A stretch of 64,000 nucleotides of DNA from Rosettibacter firmus (GTDB lineage: Bacteria > Bacteroidota > Ignavibacteria > Ignavibacteriales > Melioribacteraceae). The stretch lies in contig NZ_JAYKGJ010000001.1 of the NCBI RefSeq assembly GCF_036860695.1, forward strand, positions 744,001 through 808,000. Reading direction: 5' to 3'. Positions 45,736 through 55,909 of the stretch are shown here, piece after piece. Each line of letters starts with the position of its first letter. Within the stretch, counting starts at the first letter, position 1. The notes under the pieces are model-generated. The model was not told the DNA's origin. It saw nothing but the letters and a program-made list of their open reading frames with translations, and did not search any database. Made by a program: the position numbers and the translations under genes.

Positions 45736-46752
45736 TTATTTAACTGCGTAAGGAATTCCCCATGTTTTTTCTTCAACCTGAAAATCTGTATCTGTAATTG
45801 AATTATCAGGTAATAAATTTATTACTGCATGCATAAATCCTGGATGCAAATGAGTAACCCATGTTTTTTCATATGTTCGAATGTAATAAGTTCCATCAAA
45901 TTGTGTGTCTTTCAATTCAAATTTTTCTTTAGTTCTATACATTCCTGCATTAACCATAGCACCATGTGTTAATGTAAGAAAATCAGGTTTTTCATAAATA
46001 CTTTTTACTTCAACTGTAACTGTGACTGGTTGTTTTCTACCTAAAAATGGCATTAAATCATTCATTTTAACTTTTCCATGTTTTCCATTACCAGAATTAT
46101 GCATATTAGTATTAGATGTATCTCTTAATAATCCATAGCCTCTTCCAAAATCAAAGAAGAAGTCATTAGGAGAAGTTATAGTAACAGTTTTACCATCTAA
46201 AGTTTTTAAAGTAACTTTTGTAATTTCTATGTTACTTGTTTCTGTACCGCCTGCTGGTAAAGAAGAGCCAACAACTTTCCAATCAACAAGATTATCGCCA
46301 GTACTATCAATTCTTGCATATTTAATTTTTCTGGTTATAATAGATGTAAATGGTTTTTTAACTACTGTATCAGGAATGCTTTTGTTGTTATCAGTAAATG
46401 AGCCAATTATAATCAAATCACCTTCAAATTTTAATGTAAGAAGACCAAGAGCTGTATCAGTTCCATAATCAATTTGTAAAGTGCGTTCTTTAAGATTTAC
46501 TACATGTCCAACTTTTATTGGATATAATGTTTTGCCAAGCTGACTACTAACCAAGCTAAGTGCCTGTTCTTCATTATAATTAGGAATGAATGAATTTAGA
46601 GCTTCGTCAGAATAAGTAATTTTTTCTAAAGCCGATTTTAAGTTTGAACTCTCTGGTTCTGTAATAAGGTTTTTATCATCGCAGGCTATTAATGAAAAAA
46701 TAATAATTGCCAGCATTGATAAGTTAAGAAGATGAGAAATTAAGCGATTCAT
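45736..46752 (-). CDS. Predicted lipoprotein, first gene of the sigma54-like operon
   Basis: 338 aa. The longest frame starts at 46803, but GGAGG lies five bases before ATG 46752, which begins MNRLISHLLNLSMLAIIIFSLIACDD, a lipoprotein signal with Cys after SLIA. The mature part has no known motif; a DFFFDFGRGYGLLR segment and several HL/H patterns (THLHPGFMHAV) are visible. Its promoter is a sigma54-like -24/-12 element at 46788-46803 with two tandem sites upstream, and the CHASE2 activator gene lies next door. It is likely highly expressed when the activator is on. Confidence 0.65.
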   Translation of the reverse strand: MNRLISHLLNLSMLAIIIFSLIACDDKNLITEPESSNLKSALEKITYSDEALNSFIPNYNEEQALSLVSSQLGKTLYPIKVGHVVNLKERTLQIDYGTDTALGLLTLKFEGDLIIIGSFTDNNKSIPDTVVKKPFTSIITRKIKYARIDSTGDNLVDWKVVGSSLPAGGTETSNIEITKVTLKTLDGKTVTITSPNDFFFDFGRGYGLLRDTSNTNMHNSGNGKHGKVKMNDLMPFLGRKQPVTVTVEVKSIYEKPDFLTLTHGAMVNAGMYRTKEKFELKDTQFDGTYYIRTYEKTWVTHLHPGFMHAVINLLPDNSITDTDFQVEEKTWGIPYAVK

Positions 46753-46787
46753 ATTTTCCTCCATATTTTTGTGTTTCACAAGGAGGT

Positions 46788-46803
46788 TCATTTTCTGTGC
46801 CAA
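46788..46803 (-). promoter_or_regulatory. Sigma54-like promoter (-24 TTGGCAC, -12 weak)
   Basis: Minus strand reads TTGGCAC-AGAAA-ATGA: the -24 part is a perfect match to the sigma54 consensus (TTGGCAC); the -12 GC is instead GA. GG to the -12 dinucleotide spans N10 as required. Start site would be near 46777, about 25 bp before ATG 46752. Adjacent to a gene for a sigma54 activator. Confidence 0.5.
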
Positions 46804-46850
46804 GTATAAAATTTCTTTTTTAGCATATTTTCAAATAATTTCACAACATC

Positions 46851-46886
46851 AAATGCCTGGAATTTATAACAAAATGCCTGGAAAAA
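46851..46886 (-). promoter_or_regulatory. Tandem 12 bp repeats, probable enhancer sites for the activator
   Basis: AAATGCCTGGAA occurs at 46851-46862 and 46872-46883, 21 bp (two helix turns) apart, both in the same orientation. The first is a near-perfect dyad (AAATGCCTGGAATTT). They lie about 75-105 bp upstream of the predicted start site, where sigma54 activators bind. Confidence 0.6.
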
Positions 46887-46907
46887 ATTAACTCCGTCGT
46901 TTTAATT

Positions 46908-49343
46908 CTATTTTTCGGCAAGATAATGTTTTATTATCTCATCAAAATATGTATGATACCTTACAGGTAAATTTTTATACTTTGATTTCATCTTTGATTT
47001 AATAAATGTAAAATCAGAATTATCAAATTTTACTAAATCCTTTTTTATATTTTCCAGATACATTGATACTTTAGCTTTAACCTTATCAAGAACCAGTTTA
47101 TCATCAGTTGATGCTAAAGTTTTAACAGTTTCTTCAAGGTTATAATTTGAATTCACATAAGTCTTAAAAAAGATACCACGAAAATTTTCAGATACTATTG
47201 TTCTACTCAAATTGAATTCTTCAGCTGTTTGATTTATGGATGAATGGGAAAATTTTTTTTCTCGCAATGCATTAAGAAGTATATTCTCAAAATCATCTTT
47301 TTCGATATTATAATATTCTGATGGCAAATCTTTCAAGGTAATTATATTTCTATTTTCAGATTTTGCAAATATTACCATTCTTTTGATTACAGATTCCAGT
47401 TCTCTAACATTTCCTTTCCATTCATTTCTTATTAAATTTTCTATAACTCCCTTAGAAATTTTTAATGAGCTATCTTCTTTTTGGGCAAAATAGTTTGCAA
47501 GTACTTCTATATCATTTTTTCGTTTTCTTAAAGGTGGTATTTCAATCCTTAAAACATTCAATCTATAAAAAAGATCTTCTCTGAATTTTTTAAGTCTCAC
47601 CATTTCATCTAAATTTTTATTTGTTGCTGCAATAATTCTTACATCAACATGTTTTGTTTCGGTTGAACCAACTTTCTCAAAATCTCCAAATTGAATAACT
47701 CTTAGAAGCTTAGCTTGAAAATTCTCACTTGTTTCTGCAATCTCATCCAGAAAAATTGTTCCACCATCTGCAATTTCAAATCTTCCTTTTTTATCAGAAT
47801 AGGCATTAGTAAATGCACCTTTAACATGACCAAACAATTCACTTTCAAGGAGAGACTCTGGCAATGCTGCACAATTTACTGCTACAAAATTTTTCTCTTT
47901 TCTATTACTCAAATTATGAATTGCACGAGCAACCAATTCCTTTCCACTTCCACTTTCACCCAAAATTAAAACTGTAGCATCGGAAGGTGCAATTTTTGTA
48001 ATTAATTTAACAACATCTTCCATCTCTTTACTTCTATAAACAATTCCCTCGAAAATTTTTACTTCGTTTTCTGTATAACTTTCTTCAACTTCATCGCTAT
48101 ATTTTTTCAATTGTTCTATTTCTTCTTTAAGTTTTTCTATTCTACCAATTAAATCCTCATTTTTATTTTTTTCATTTTCTTTTATTAAATCTGATAATAA
48201 TTGTTCTTTTGTAATCAAAATATTTTTTAGCAGTAATAATTCATTTGATGTTTCTTCAATCTTTAATTTGTTTTTAAGAACGTAAATAAAACCTTCGTTA
48301 ATTAATAATAACAACGCTGGTGCTATTACTAATGAGTAATAATTTTCTATAAAATAATTATTAAATAGAATAAATGATGTAATCAGATAAGCTATAATAA
48401 CAATTATTATTGCTTTGGTGTGACTGACTTTAAACTTTATTTGAGAAGTTACATATAGAATCAAAAGAAAAATTACAGCAATAAAAATGCTTGATTGATA
48501 TTTAATAGTTCTATTAGTAATCAAATTATCAAGAACAATTGCATGAAAACCCACACCTGGTAATTCGTCATCATAAAATGTAGAAAAAGTTTTTGCAATT
48601 GAAGGATCGCTTACACCAATCAAAACAATTTTGTTATTGAAATATCTTGATGCAGTTTCATTATCAATTAGATTGAAAAATTCAAGAAGTGTAAAGTTTT
48701 TAAATTTTCTCCATGATGTATAAAAATTAATCTTGAGTAATTCATTCTTTCTCTCAAATTCTTTGTCAGCCAGTTTTACTGCAAAAGCAACTTCTTTATT
48801 TTTATTAATGTAGATTACAGAAGGAACAAATATTCCATTTTTTAAAATATAATTGAGGTGTCCAGATGACAATTGAGGCAAATCATTTTTGGGATTTGAA
48901 TAAATTAAAGTGTCCTTTCCAAAATATTCTCCTTCTTTATTTTTATTAGTTATAATGGAAGAAAGAACAACTTTATTTGATTTTAATAGTTCTTCTTTCA
49001 ATAAATCATCATAAATTGACTGAAAAGCTAATTTATCCGAGAGAAGAACTTCTAACCCAATTTTTTTAACATTAAATTGCGTCAGTTTATTAATTAACAA
49101 AGCATAATAACTTCTCTTTAAAGGCCAGCCACCCAATTGTTCAATATCATTATTATCTATATGAATAATTACTATTGAACTATCAACATTTTTTTCGCCA
49201 GCAAAAATTCGGAATAAATTTTCTGTAGTGTAATTAATCCAGTTCGATACAGAACTAATTATTACAACTAAAAGAATTCCCAGTACAATTACCAATTTTC
49301 TTAAATGATGTTCATAAAAAAGAATTTTTTGTAACTTATTCAT
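46908..49343 (-). CDS. CHASE2-domain sigma54-dependent transcription activator
   Basis: 811 aa. Residues about 20-280 form a CHASE2 extracytoplasmic sensor between a first helix (LVIVLGILLVVIISSV) and three helices at 290-355. A coiled coil (ENEKNKNEDLIGRIEKLKEEIEQ) follows. The AAA+ domain (about 440-680) has Walker A GESGSGKE, GAFTNA where most activators have GAFTGA, and Walker B GGTIFLDEI. A C-terminal HTH candidate is INQTAEEFNLSRTIVSE, followed by about 90 residues unlike Fis. The gene lies directly upstream of the sigma54-like promoter of the lipoprotein operon. A membrane-anchored activator sensing a periplasmic signal is implied. Confidence 0.88.
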   Translation of the reverse strand: MNKLQKILFYEHHLRKLVIVLGILLVVIISSVSNWINYTTENLFRIFAGEKNVDSSIVIIHIDNNDIEQLGGWPLKRSYYALLINKLTQFNVKKIGLEVLLSDKLAFQSIYDDLLKEELLKSNKVVLSSIITNKNKEGEYFGKDTLIYSNPKNDLPQLSSGHLNYILKNGIFVPSVIYINKNKEVAFAVKLADKEFERKNELLKINFYTSWRKFKNFTLLEFFNLIDNETASRYFNNKIVLIGVSDPSIAKTFSTFYDDELPGVGFHAIVLDNLITNRTIKYQSSIFIAVIFLLILYVTSQIKFKVSHTKAIIIVIIAYLITSFILFNNYFIENYYSLVIAPALLLLINEGFIYVLKNKLKIEETSNELLLLKNILITKEQLLSDLIKENEKNKNEDLIGRIEKLKEEIEQLKKYSDEVEESYTENEVKIFEGIVYRSKEMEDVVKLITKIAPSDATVLILGESGSGKELVARAIHNLSNRKEKNFVAVNCAALPESLLESELFGHVKGAFTNAYSDKKGRFEIADGGTIFLDEIAETSENFQAKLLRVIQFGDFEKVGSTETKHVDVRIIAATNKNLDEMVRLKKFREDLFYRLNVLRIEIPPLRKRKNDIEVLANYFAQKEDSSLKISKGVIENLIRNEWKGNVRELESVIKRMVIFAKSENRNIITLKDLPSEYYNIEKDDFENILLNALREKKFSHSSINQTAEEFNLSRTIVSENFRGIFFKTYVNSNYNLEETVKTLASTDDKLVLDKVKAKVSMYLENIKKDLVKFDNSDFTFIKSKMKSKYKNLPVRYHTYFDEIIKHYLAEK

Positions 49344-49407
49344 AATAAATATAACTTTTTACATATATGTATTTTTAATTTACAAAAAATAATTCAAAGG
49401 TATTGTT

Positions 49408-50205
49408 ATGAAACTTACAGTAAATGGTCTATCGGTTAACACTTTTGGGGAACCATCAAAGCAATCAATTATTTTTGTTCATGGTTTCCCTTTTGATCAC
49501 ACGATGTGGAATAATCAAATTGAAGCTTTAAAAGATGAATATTATTGTGTTGCTTATGATGTAAGAGGACTTGGCGAAAGTTATGTTGGCGATGGACAGT
49601 ACACTATGGAATTCTATGTAGATGATTTATTCTCAATAATAGATGAATTAAAATTACAAAAGCCTGTTTTATGTGGATTATCAATGGGAGGTTATATTGC
49701 TTTAAGAGCAATCGAAAGAAAACAAGAAAATTTTAGTGCATTAATTTTATGTGATACAAGATCAGAAGCAGATGACAATGCAGGGAAATTGAGGCGTTCA
49801 TCAAATATAAATACAATAAATACAGAAGGATTAAAAAAGTTCGTAGAAAATTTTGTCCCAAATTGCTTTGCTGATATTACAATTGAAGAAGAAAAAGATC
49901 TTTATCTTTCAGTATTAAACAAATCATTCAATCACAATCCTACTGGTGTTAAAGGTGCAATAATAGCAATTATGAGTAGAACAGATACTACTGAATTTCT
50001 GCCATTGATTAAAATTCCAACACTTATATTATGTGGTTCATTCGATAAATTAACTCCACCTGATGTTATGCGTAAAATGTCTGAAAAAATTCCAGATTCG
50101 GAATTTGCAATAATTCCAAGAGCTGGTCATATGTCACCTATTGAAAATCCAGGTGCTGTAAATGATTTAATAAAAGGATTTCTAAAAAGAAGGTTACAAG
50201 TTTAA
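49408..50205 (+). CDS. Alpha/beta-fold hydrolase
   Basis: 265 aa. Nucleophile elbow CGLSMGGYIAL (Ser near 94), oxyanion HGFPFDHTMW, catalytic His in RAGHMSPIEN, acid likely in CGSFDKLTPP. No signal peptide. Resembles 3-oxoadipate enol-lactonase and similar small-molecule hydrolases; the substrate is not readable. AAAGG lies before the ATG. Divergent from the CHASE2 gene. Confidence 0.88.
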   Translation: MKLTVNGLSVNTFGEPSKQSIIFVHGFPFDHTMWNNQIEALKDEYYCVAYDVRGLGESYVGDGQYTMEFYVDDLFSIIDELKLQKPVLCGLSMGGYIALRAIERKQENFSALILCDTRSEADDNAGKLRRSSNINTINTEGLKKFVENFVPNCFADITIEEEKDLYLSVLNKSFNHNPTGVKGAIIAIMSRTDTTEFLPLIKIPTLILCGSFDKLTPPDVMRKMSEKIPDSEFAIIPRAGHMSPIENPGAVNDLIKGFLKRRLQV

Positions 50206-50251
50206 GTTAGATAAATATTTACGAATGATTGAATTTATTCTTAAAGAAGAA

Positions 50252-50710
50252 TTAATAAAATTTAACTTCATAATTTTTTAAGATTCCATCTTCATAAATA
50301 AACTTTGCACTAAAAAATTTATCCTGAAATAGCCAGGGGATAAAAATTTTATCCCCTTCCCACAAATTAAGTTCTAAAAGTTTATCATTGGGAATCCATT
50401 TAAGTATTCCTTCTTTAGAATCAATTAAATTACCTTCGAATTCTTTTGCTGTAAAAAGAAAAACATACCAATCCTTTTTACCATCGAACATCGGGAATGT
50501 GATAAAACCATGCAACTTAGGATTTTTAATTAATAAGCCAGATTCTTCTTTTACTTCGCGAATAACACATTCTTCTGGTGTTTCTCCGTGTTCAAATTTT
50601 CCGCCAAGTCCATTCCACTTTCCTTCGTGCATATCATTCTTTTTCTTGACACGATGCATCATCAATGTTTTATCATCATCAATTACATAACATAATGTAG
50701 CGAGTTGCAT
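50252..50710 (-). CDS. NUDIX hydrolase (MutT-like, 8-oxo-dGTP diphosphatase type)
   Basis: About 152 aa. The NUDIX box is GKFEHGETPEECVIREVKEESGLL (GX5EX7REUXEEXGU). I start at ATG 50710 with AAGGA ahead; the longer frame begins with TTG at 50740. The N-terminal ATLCYVIDDDKTLMMHRVKKKND fits DNA-repair NUDIX proteins. It would remove oxidised nucleotides. It lies 33 bp downstream of the four-helix-bundle gene. Confidence 0.87.
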   Translation of the reverse strand: MQLATLCYVIDDDKTLMMHRVKKKNDMHEGKWNGLGGKFEHGETPEECVIREVKEESGLLIKNPKLHGFITFPMFDGKKDWYVFLFTAKEFEGNLIDSKEGILKWIPNDKLLELNLWEGDKIFIPWLFQDKFFSAKFIYEDGILKNYEVKFY

Positions 50711-50743
50711 AATTAATTCCTTTAGAAAAGATAAATACAAATT

Positions 50744-51091
50744 TTATGAAATTGTTTCTGCAAGTATTGAAGAAATTTCATCGAGCTCATCTAAAAACCA
50801 TTTAACTTTATCTGGATTTGCTCTTTTACTATCTCTTACAAGTGCAAGCCATAATTTACATTCATTTGCAAATTTTAATGATGCAATCGTATAATTATTC
50901 AAATCTTTTTTTGTAGTTGCAGCTGTTGCCTCAATGTAATTACTTATTACACTCGTTCCACTGCTAAAAAGTTCATCACCAATTCTTTGAGAAACATTGT
51001 CCTTTGGTAGCTGATCAATAAATTCAATTAATTTTAGAGTAAAAAAGTAAAGTCTTTTTCTAAACTCACCTTTTGAAAATTCTTGTGTCAA
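50744..51091 (-). CDS. Four-helix bundle protein (S23/IVS-encoded family)
   Basis: 115 aa beginning at TTG 51091 with GGAG nearby. Typical residues: FRKRLYFFTLKLIEFID, DELFSSGTSVISNYIEA and KFANECKLWLALVRDS. Family members were first seen inside 23S rRNA intervening sequences; here it is a stand-alone gene between hldD and a NUDIX gene. No molecular function is known. Confidence 0.88.
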   Translation of the reverse strand: MTQEFSKGEFRKRLYFFTLKLIEFIDQLPKDNVSQRIGDELFSSGTSVISNYIEATAATTKKDLNNYTIASLKFANECKLWLALVRDSKRANPDKVKWFLDELDEISSILAETIS

Positions 51092-51114
51092 TTATACTCC
51101 AGCTATATTTTATA

Positions 51115-52098
51115 TTAATCCACACTATTATCAAGGTATGGATTTTTCAAAAGATAATTTTTAACATAATCACTAACACCTTGCTGTACATTCATAATAG
51201 GTTTATTGTAACCAGCTGCTCTTAATTTTTTTAAATTCGCTTCTGTGAAATACTGGTATTTATCTTTAATTTCATCGGGCATTTCAACAAATTCAATATT
51301 AACAGGTTTATTCATAGCATTAAATAATGCTGTAACAAGTTCTATCCAGGTTTGAGCATTTCCTGTACCAACATTATAAATTCCATTTTTATCTCTGTGC
51401 TCCAAAAAAAACAAAGTGATATCCACTGCATCTTTTACATAAATAAAATCTCTTTTTTGTTCACCATCTTTATAATCACTTTTATATGATTTAAAGAGTT
51501 TTACTTTACCAGTATCTCTAACCTGCTCAAATGCTTTGTGAACAACACTTCTCATATCACCTTTGTGGTATTCATTGGGCCCATAAACATTGAAATATTT
51601 CAATCCAACAACTTTATTAAGCAAATTATTTCTTTTTAACCACAAATCGAAAATATGTTTTGAATAACCATACATATTCAGTGGTCTAAGTTTTTCAAGT
51701 TGTGATTCATCATCATTATATCCATTTGATCCATCGCCATAAGTAGCAGCAGAAGATGCATAAATAAATCTTATATTATTTTTTATGGAGTAAATAGCAA
51801 GATCCTTAGAGTATCTAAAATTATTATCCATCAAATAATCTGCATTTCTTTCTGTTGTGGATGAGCAAGCACCGAGATGAATTATTGCATCAATATTAAA
51901 AGGGACGCTATTAACTCTTACTAAATCAATAAATTTATTCTTATGATAATAATCCTCGAATTTAAGTCCACACAAATTTTTCCATTTATCATCACTTCCC
52001 AGCTCATCAACTATGATGATATTATCGATGCCCATTTTATTTAGTTTCCACACCACTGCGCTTCCAATAAACCCAGCGCCACCGGTAACTACTATCAT
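51115..52098 (-). CDS. hldD: ADP-glyceromanno-heptose 6-epimerase
   Basis: 327 aa extended SDR. NAD(P) motif GGAGFIGSAVVWKLN, catalytic pattern YGYSKHIFD with Tyr and Lys, and family signature ELGSDDKWKNL with YFNVYGPNEYHKGDMRSV. It makes L-glycero-D-manno-heptose for LPS core, so the host has a heptose-containing core. Divergent from metH. Confidence 0.94.
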   Translation of the reverse strand: MIVVTGGAGFIGSAVVWKLNKMGIDNIIIVDELGSDDKWKNLCGLKFEDYYHKNKFIDLVRVNSVPFNIDAIIHLGACSSTTERNADYLMDNNFRYSKDLAIYSIKNNIRFIYASSAATYGDGSNGYNDDESQLEKLRPLNMYGYSKHIFDLWLKRNNLLNKVVGLKYFNVYGPNEYHKGDMRSVVHKAFEQVRDTGKVKLFKSYKSDYKDGEQKRDFIYVKDAVDITLFFLEHRDKNGIYNVGTGNAQTWIELVTALFNAMNKPVNIEFVEMPDEIKDKYQYFTEANLKKLRAAGYNKPIMNVQQGVSDYVKNYLLKNPYLDNSVD

Positions 52099-52207
52099 AA
52101 ACTTCTCATTTATTTATTATATTTAAACGAAAATTAATCATAATCATTGATTAATGAAAATATTCTTACATTGCATTGTTATTTCTAAATAGATTTGAAA
52201 GGATTTT

Positions 52208-55200
52208 ATGAACAATCTTGAAATACTAAAAAAGATTTTAAGTGAAAGAATCATGGTTCTCGATGGAGCAATGGGAACCATGATTCAAAAATATAAATTG
52301 AAAGACGATGATTTTAAAGGTGATAGATTCAAAAATCATCCGGTTGAACTAAAGGGAAATAATGATATCCTTGTACTTACCAGACCGGATATCATTAAAG
52401 AAATTCATCGTGCATATCTTGAAGCAGGTGCAGATATTATTGAAACAAACACATTCAATGCTACATCAATATCTCAATCAGATTATAAAACAGAAAATTT
52501 AATTTATGAAATTAATTATGAAGCTGCACGTCTCGCAAAAGAGGCTGCCAGAGAATTTTCAATTAAAACACCAGATAAACCAAGATTTGTTGCAGGTGCC
52601 TTAGGTCCCACAAATAAAACACTTTCTATATCCCCAGATGTAAACGATCCCGGTTATCGTGCAATTACATTCGATGAAATCAAAAATGCATATAAAGAAC
52701 AGGCTAAAGGATTAATTGATGGTGGTGTTGATATTCTACTTCTTGAAACAATTTTTGATACACTCAATGCTAAAGCAGCTCTTTTTGGTATAATGGAATT
52801 ATGTGATGATTTGCAAATACAAATCCCGATTATGATTTCAGGAACAATTGTAGACATGAGTGGAAGAACACTTTCCGGTCAAACAGTAGAAGCTTTCTGG
52901 ATTTCAATTTCTCACACTAAAAATTTGTTGAGTGTAGGTCTTAATTGTTCACTTGGTCCAAAGCAGATGCGTTCGTTTATTGCCGAATTATCTGAGATTG
53001 CAAATGTTTTTGTAAGTTTATATCCAAATGCAGGTTTACCAAATGAATTTGGTGAATATGATGAATCACCAGAATCAATGGCTTATGTACTGGAAGAATT
53101 TGCTCGCGAAGGATTTTTTAATATAATTGGTGGTTGTTGTGGAACTACACCAGAACATATTAAAGCATTTGCCGAAATAGCAAAAAAGTATCCACCAAGA
53201 AAAATACCTGAAATAAAACCTTACTTAAGATTAAGTGGTTTAGAACCCTTAATTTTTCGTCCCGATACAAATTTTGTAAATATTGGTGAACGAACAAATG
53301 TTACAGGTTCCAAAAAATTTGCACGACTGATAAAAGAGAATAAATTTGAAGAAGCATTATCTGTTGCAAGAGAACAGGTTGAAAATGGTGCACAAATGAT
53401 TGATGTAAACATGGACGAAGCAATGATAAATTCAGAAGAAGCAATGACAAAATTCTTAAAGTATATTGCTTCGGAACCAGATATTGCAAGAGTTCCTATT
53501 GTAATAGATTCTTCAAAATGGAGTGTTATTGAAGCAGGATTAAAATGTCTTCAGGGAAAAGGCGTTGTAAATTCAATTTCATTAAAAGAAGGAGAAGAAA
53601 TTTTTAAGGAAAGAGCAAAAAAAATTTTAAGATATGGTGCAGCTGTAATTGTTATGGCTTTCGACGAAGCTGGTCAGGCAGACACCTTTGAAAGAAAAAT
53701 TAATATATGCAAAAGAGCTTATGAAATTTTAACTAAAGAAGTTGGATTTCCACCACAGGATATAATATTTGATCCAAATATTTTTGCAATTGCTACTGGA
53801 ATTGAAGAACATAATCAATACGCAATTAATTTTATTGAAGCTACAAGATGGATTAAAAAGAATCTACCACTCTGTAAAGTTAGTGGTGGTGTAAGTAATA
53901 TCTCATTTTCTTTTAGAGGAAATGATATTATACGAGAAGCTATTCATTCAGTTTTTCTCTATCATGCTATAGAAGCTGGAATGGATATGGGAATTGTCAA
54001 TGCAGGTCAATTAACTGTCTATGAAGAAATCCCTAAAGATTTACTGGAATTAGTTGAAGATGTTTTATTTAATCGTAGACCCGATGCAACAGAAAGATTA
54101 GTTGAATATGCAAACTCAGTAAGTAAAGACTCTAAAAAAGAAATTATTAGCGATAGCTGGAGAAATACTTCTGTAGAAGAAAGATTAAAACACTCAATCA
54201 TTAATGGAATAACAGAGTATATCGAACAAGATATTGAAGAAGCCAGACAAAAATATACAAACCCACTTGAAATTATTGAAGGACCACTAATGGATGGTAT
54301 GAATATAGTTGGCGATTTATTTGGCTCTGGAAAAATGTTCTTACCCCAGGTTGTAAAAAGTGCAAGAGTAATGAAAAAAGCAGTTGCATACTTAATTCCT
54401 TTTATTGAACAATATCAAAAAAAATCGAACGAGAATAGAGCAGCTGGAACAATATTACTTGCTACCGTAAAAGGTGATGTCCACGATATAGGAAAAAATA
54501 TTGTTGCAGTTGTACTAAGCTGTAATAATTATAATGTAATTGATTTAGGTGTTATGGTGCCATCAGATAAAATTTTATCTACAGCAGTTGAAAAAAATGT
54601 TGATATAATTGGCTTAAGTGGTTTAATAACTCCATCTCTTGATGAAATGGTTCACGTTGCAAAAGAAATGGAAAGATTAGGACTAAAAATTCCTTTACTT
54701 ATTGGAGGTGCTACAACTTCACGTGTTCACACAGCAGTTAAAATTGCACCTAATTATTCAAATCCTACAATTCACGTACTCGATGCTTCTCGAAGTGTTG
54801 GAGTTGTTAGCAATCTTCTAAACAAAGAAATAAAAGATAAGTTTGCAGAAGAAATCCGAAAAGAATATGAAAGATTGAGAGAAATTCATTACAAAAAACA
54901 ATCAGATAAAGATTTTATTTCAATTGAAGATGCAAGAAAAAATAAATTATTACTCGACTGGAATAATTACAAAGTTAAAACCCCAAATAAATTAGGAATA
55001 ACAATTTTCAACGATTATCCACTCGAAGAGATTAAAAATTATATTGACTGGACACCATTCTTTCAGGTCTGGGAATTAAAAGGACATTATCCCGAAATTT
55101 TTGAAAATCCTTCTTATGGAAAAGAAGCAAAGAAAATTTTTGAAGATGCCAATAAACTGCTTAATAATATAATTCATAATAAATTATTAAAAGCAAATGG

Positions 55201-55909
55201 TATTGTAGGATTATTCCCCGCAAATTCTTTTGAAGACGATATTGAAATTTATACTGATGAATCCCGCAAAGGAATTCTTGCAATCTTACATACACTTAGA
55301 CAACAAATACTAAAATCAAAGGGACTACCAAATTTAGCACTTGCAGATTTTATTGCACCAAAAGAGAGTAATGTTAATGATTATATTGGTCTATTTGCAG
55401 TTACAGCTGGAATAGGGATTGAAAATATTATAGAAAAATTTAATAAGGAAAACGATGAGTATAATGTAATAATGGTCAAAGCAATTGCAGATCGATTGGC
55501 AGAAGCTTTTGCAGAATTGCTACACGAAAAAGTTAGAAAAGAATTATGGGGCTATGCTCCAGATGAAAATTTATCTAACGAAGATTTAATACAAGAAAAA
55601 TATCAGGGCATTCGTCCAGCACCAGGTTATCCTGCTCAACCAGACCATTCAGAAAAAATTACAATCTGGAAAATTCTAAATGTGGAAAAAAATATTAATA
55701 TAAAACTTACAGAAAGTCTTGCAATGTATCCTGCTGCATCTGTGTGCGGCTTATATATTGCTCATCCACAAGCAAAATATTTTAATGTAGGTAAGATTGG
55801 AAAAGATCAGGTTCAGGATTATCAGAGACGGAAAGGCATTAGCTTAAAAGAAGTCGAAAAGTGGTTACGTCCAATATTAAATTACAATGATTATGAAGAG
55901 AGGAATTAA
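52208..55909 (+). CDS. metH: Cobalamin-dependent methionine synthase MetH
   Basis: 1233 aa, full length. Homocysteine domain (1-340) with zinc cysteines in GLNCSLGP and [10 protein letters not shown]; pterin domain (355-640; [17 protein letters not shown]); B12 domain with the cobalt-binding His in [15 protein letters not shown]-terminal SAM-activation domain (about 920-1220; [15 protein letters not shown]). Methyl transfer from methyl-tetrahydrofolate to homocysteine. No cobalamin riboswitch is seen in the 110 bp before it. Its stop overlaps the next gene's start (TAATG). Confidence 0.97.
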   Translation: MNNLEILKKILSERIMVLDGAMGTMIQKYKLKDDDFKGDRFKNHPVELKGNNDILVLTRPDIIKEIHRAYLEAGADIIETNTFNATSISQSDYKTENLIYEINYEAARLAKEAAREFSIKTPDKPRFVAGALGPTNKTLSISPDVNDPGYRAITFDEIKNAYKEQAKGLIDGGVDILLLETIFDTLNAKAALFGIMELCDDLQIQIPIMISGTIVDMSGRTLSGQTVEAFWISISHTKNLLSVGLNCSLGPKQMRSFIAELSEIANVFVSLYPNAGLPNEFGEYDESPESMAYVLEEFAREGFFNIIGGCCGTTPEHIKAFAEIAKKYPPRKIPEIKPYLRLSGLEPLIFRPDTNFVNIGERTNVTGSKKFARLIKENKFEEALSVAREQVENGAQMIDVNMDEAMINSEEAMTKFLKYIASEPDIARVPIVIDSSKWSVIEAGLKCLQGKGVVNSISLKEGEEIFKERAKKILRYGAAVIVMAFDEAGQADTFERKINICKRAYEILTKEVGFPPQDIIFDPNIFAIATGIEEHNQYAINFIEATRWIKKNLPLCKVSGGVSNISFSFRGNDIIREAIHSVFLYHAIEAGMDMGIVNAGQLTVYEEIPKDLLELVEDVLFNRRPDATERLVEYANSVSKDSKKEIISDSWRNTSVEERLKHSIINGITEYIEQDIEEARQKYTNPLEIIEGPLMDGMNIVGDLFGSGKMFLPQVVKSARVMKKAVAYLIPFIEQYQKKSNENRAAGTILLATVKGDVHDIGKNIVAVVLSCNNYNVIDLGVMVPSDKILSTAVEKNVDIIGLSGLITPSLDEMVHVAKEMERLGLKIPLLIGGATTSRVHTAVKIAPNYSNPTIHVLDASRSVGVVSNLLNKEIKDKFAEEIRKEYERLREIHYKKQSDKDFISIEDARKNKLLLDWNNYKVKTPNKLGITIFNDYPLEEIKNYIDWTPFFQVWELKGHYPEIFENPSYGKEAKKIFEDANKLLNNIIHNKLLKANGIVGLFPANSFEDDIEIYTDESRKGILAILHTLRQQILKSKGLPNLALADFIAPKESNVNDYIGLFAVTAGIGIENIIEKFNKENDEYNVIMVKAIADRLAEAFAELLHEKVRKELWGYAPDENLSNEDLIQEKYQGIRPAPGYPAQPDHSEKITIWKILNVEKNINIKLTESLAMYPAASVCGLYIAHPQAKYFNVGKIGKDQVQDYQRRKGISLKEVEKWLRPILNYNDYEERN

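Noticed and set aside
46781-46791. Plus-strand AGGAGG before a TTCAT as a start signal
   Set aside because: No open plus-strand frame follows; the sequence is part of the sigma54-like promoter region of the minus-strand lipoprotein gene.
52099-52207. Cobalamin riboswitch before metH
   Set aside because: Only about 110 bp, AT-rich, with no B12-box-like segment seen.
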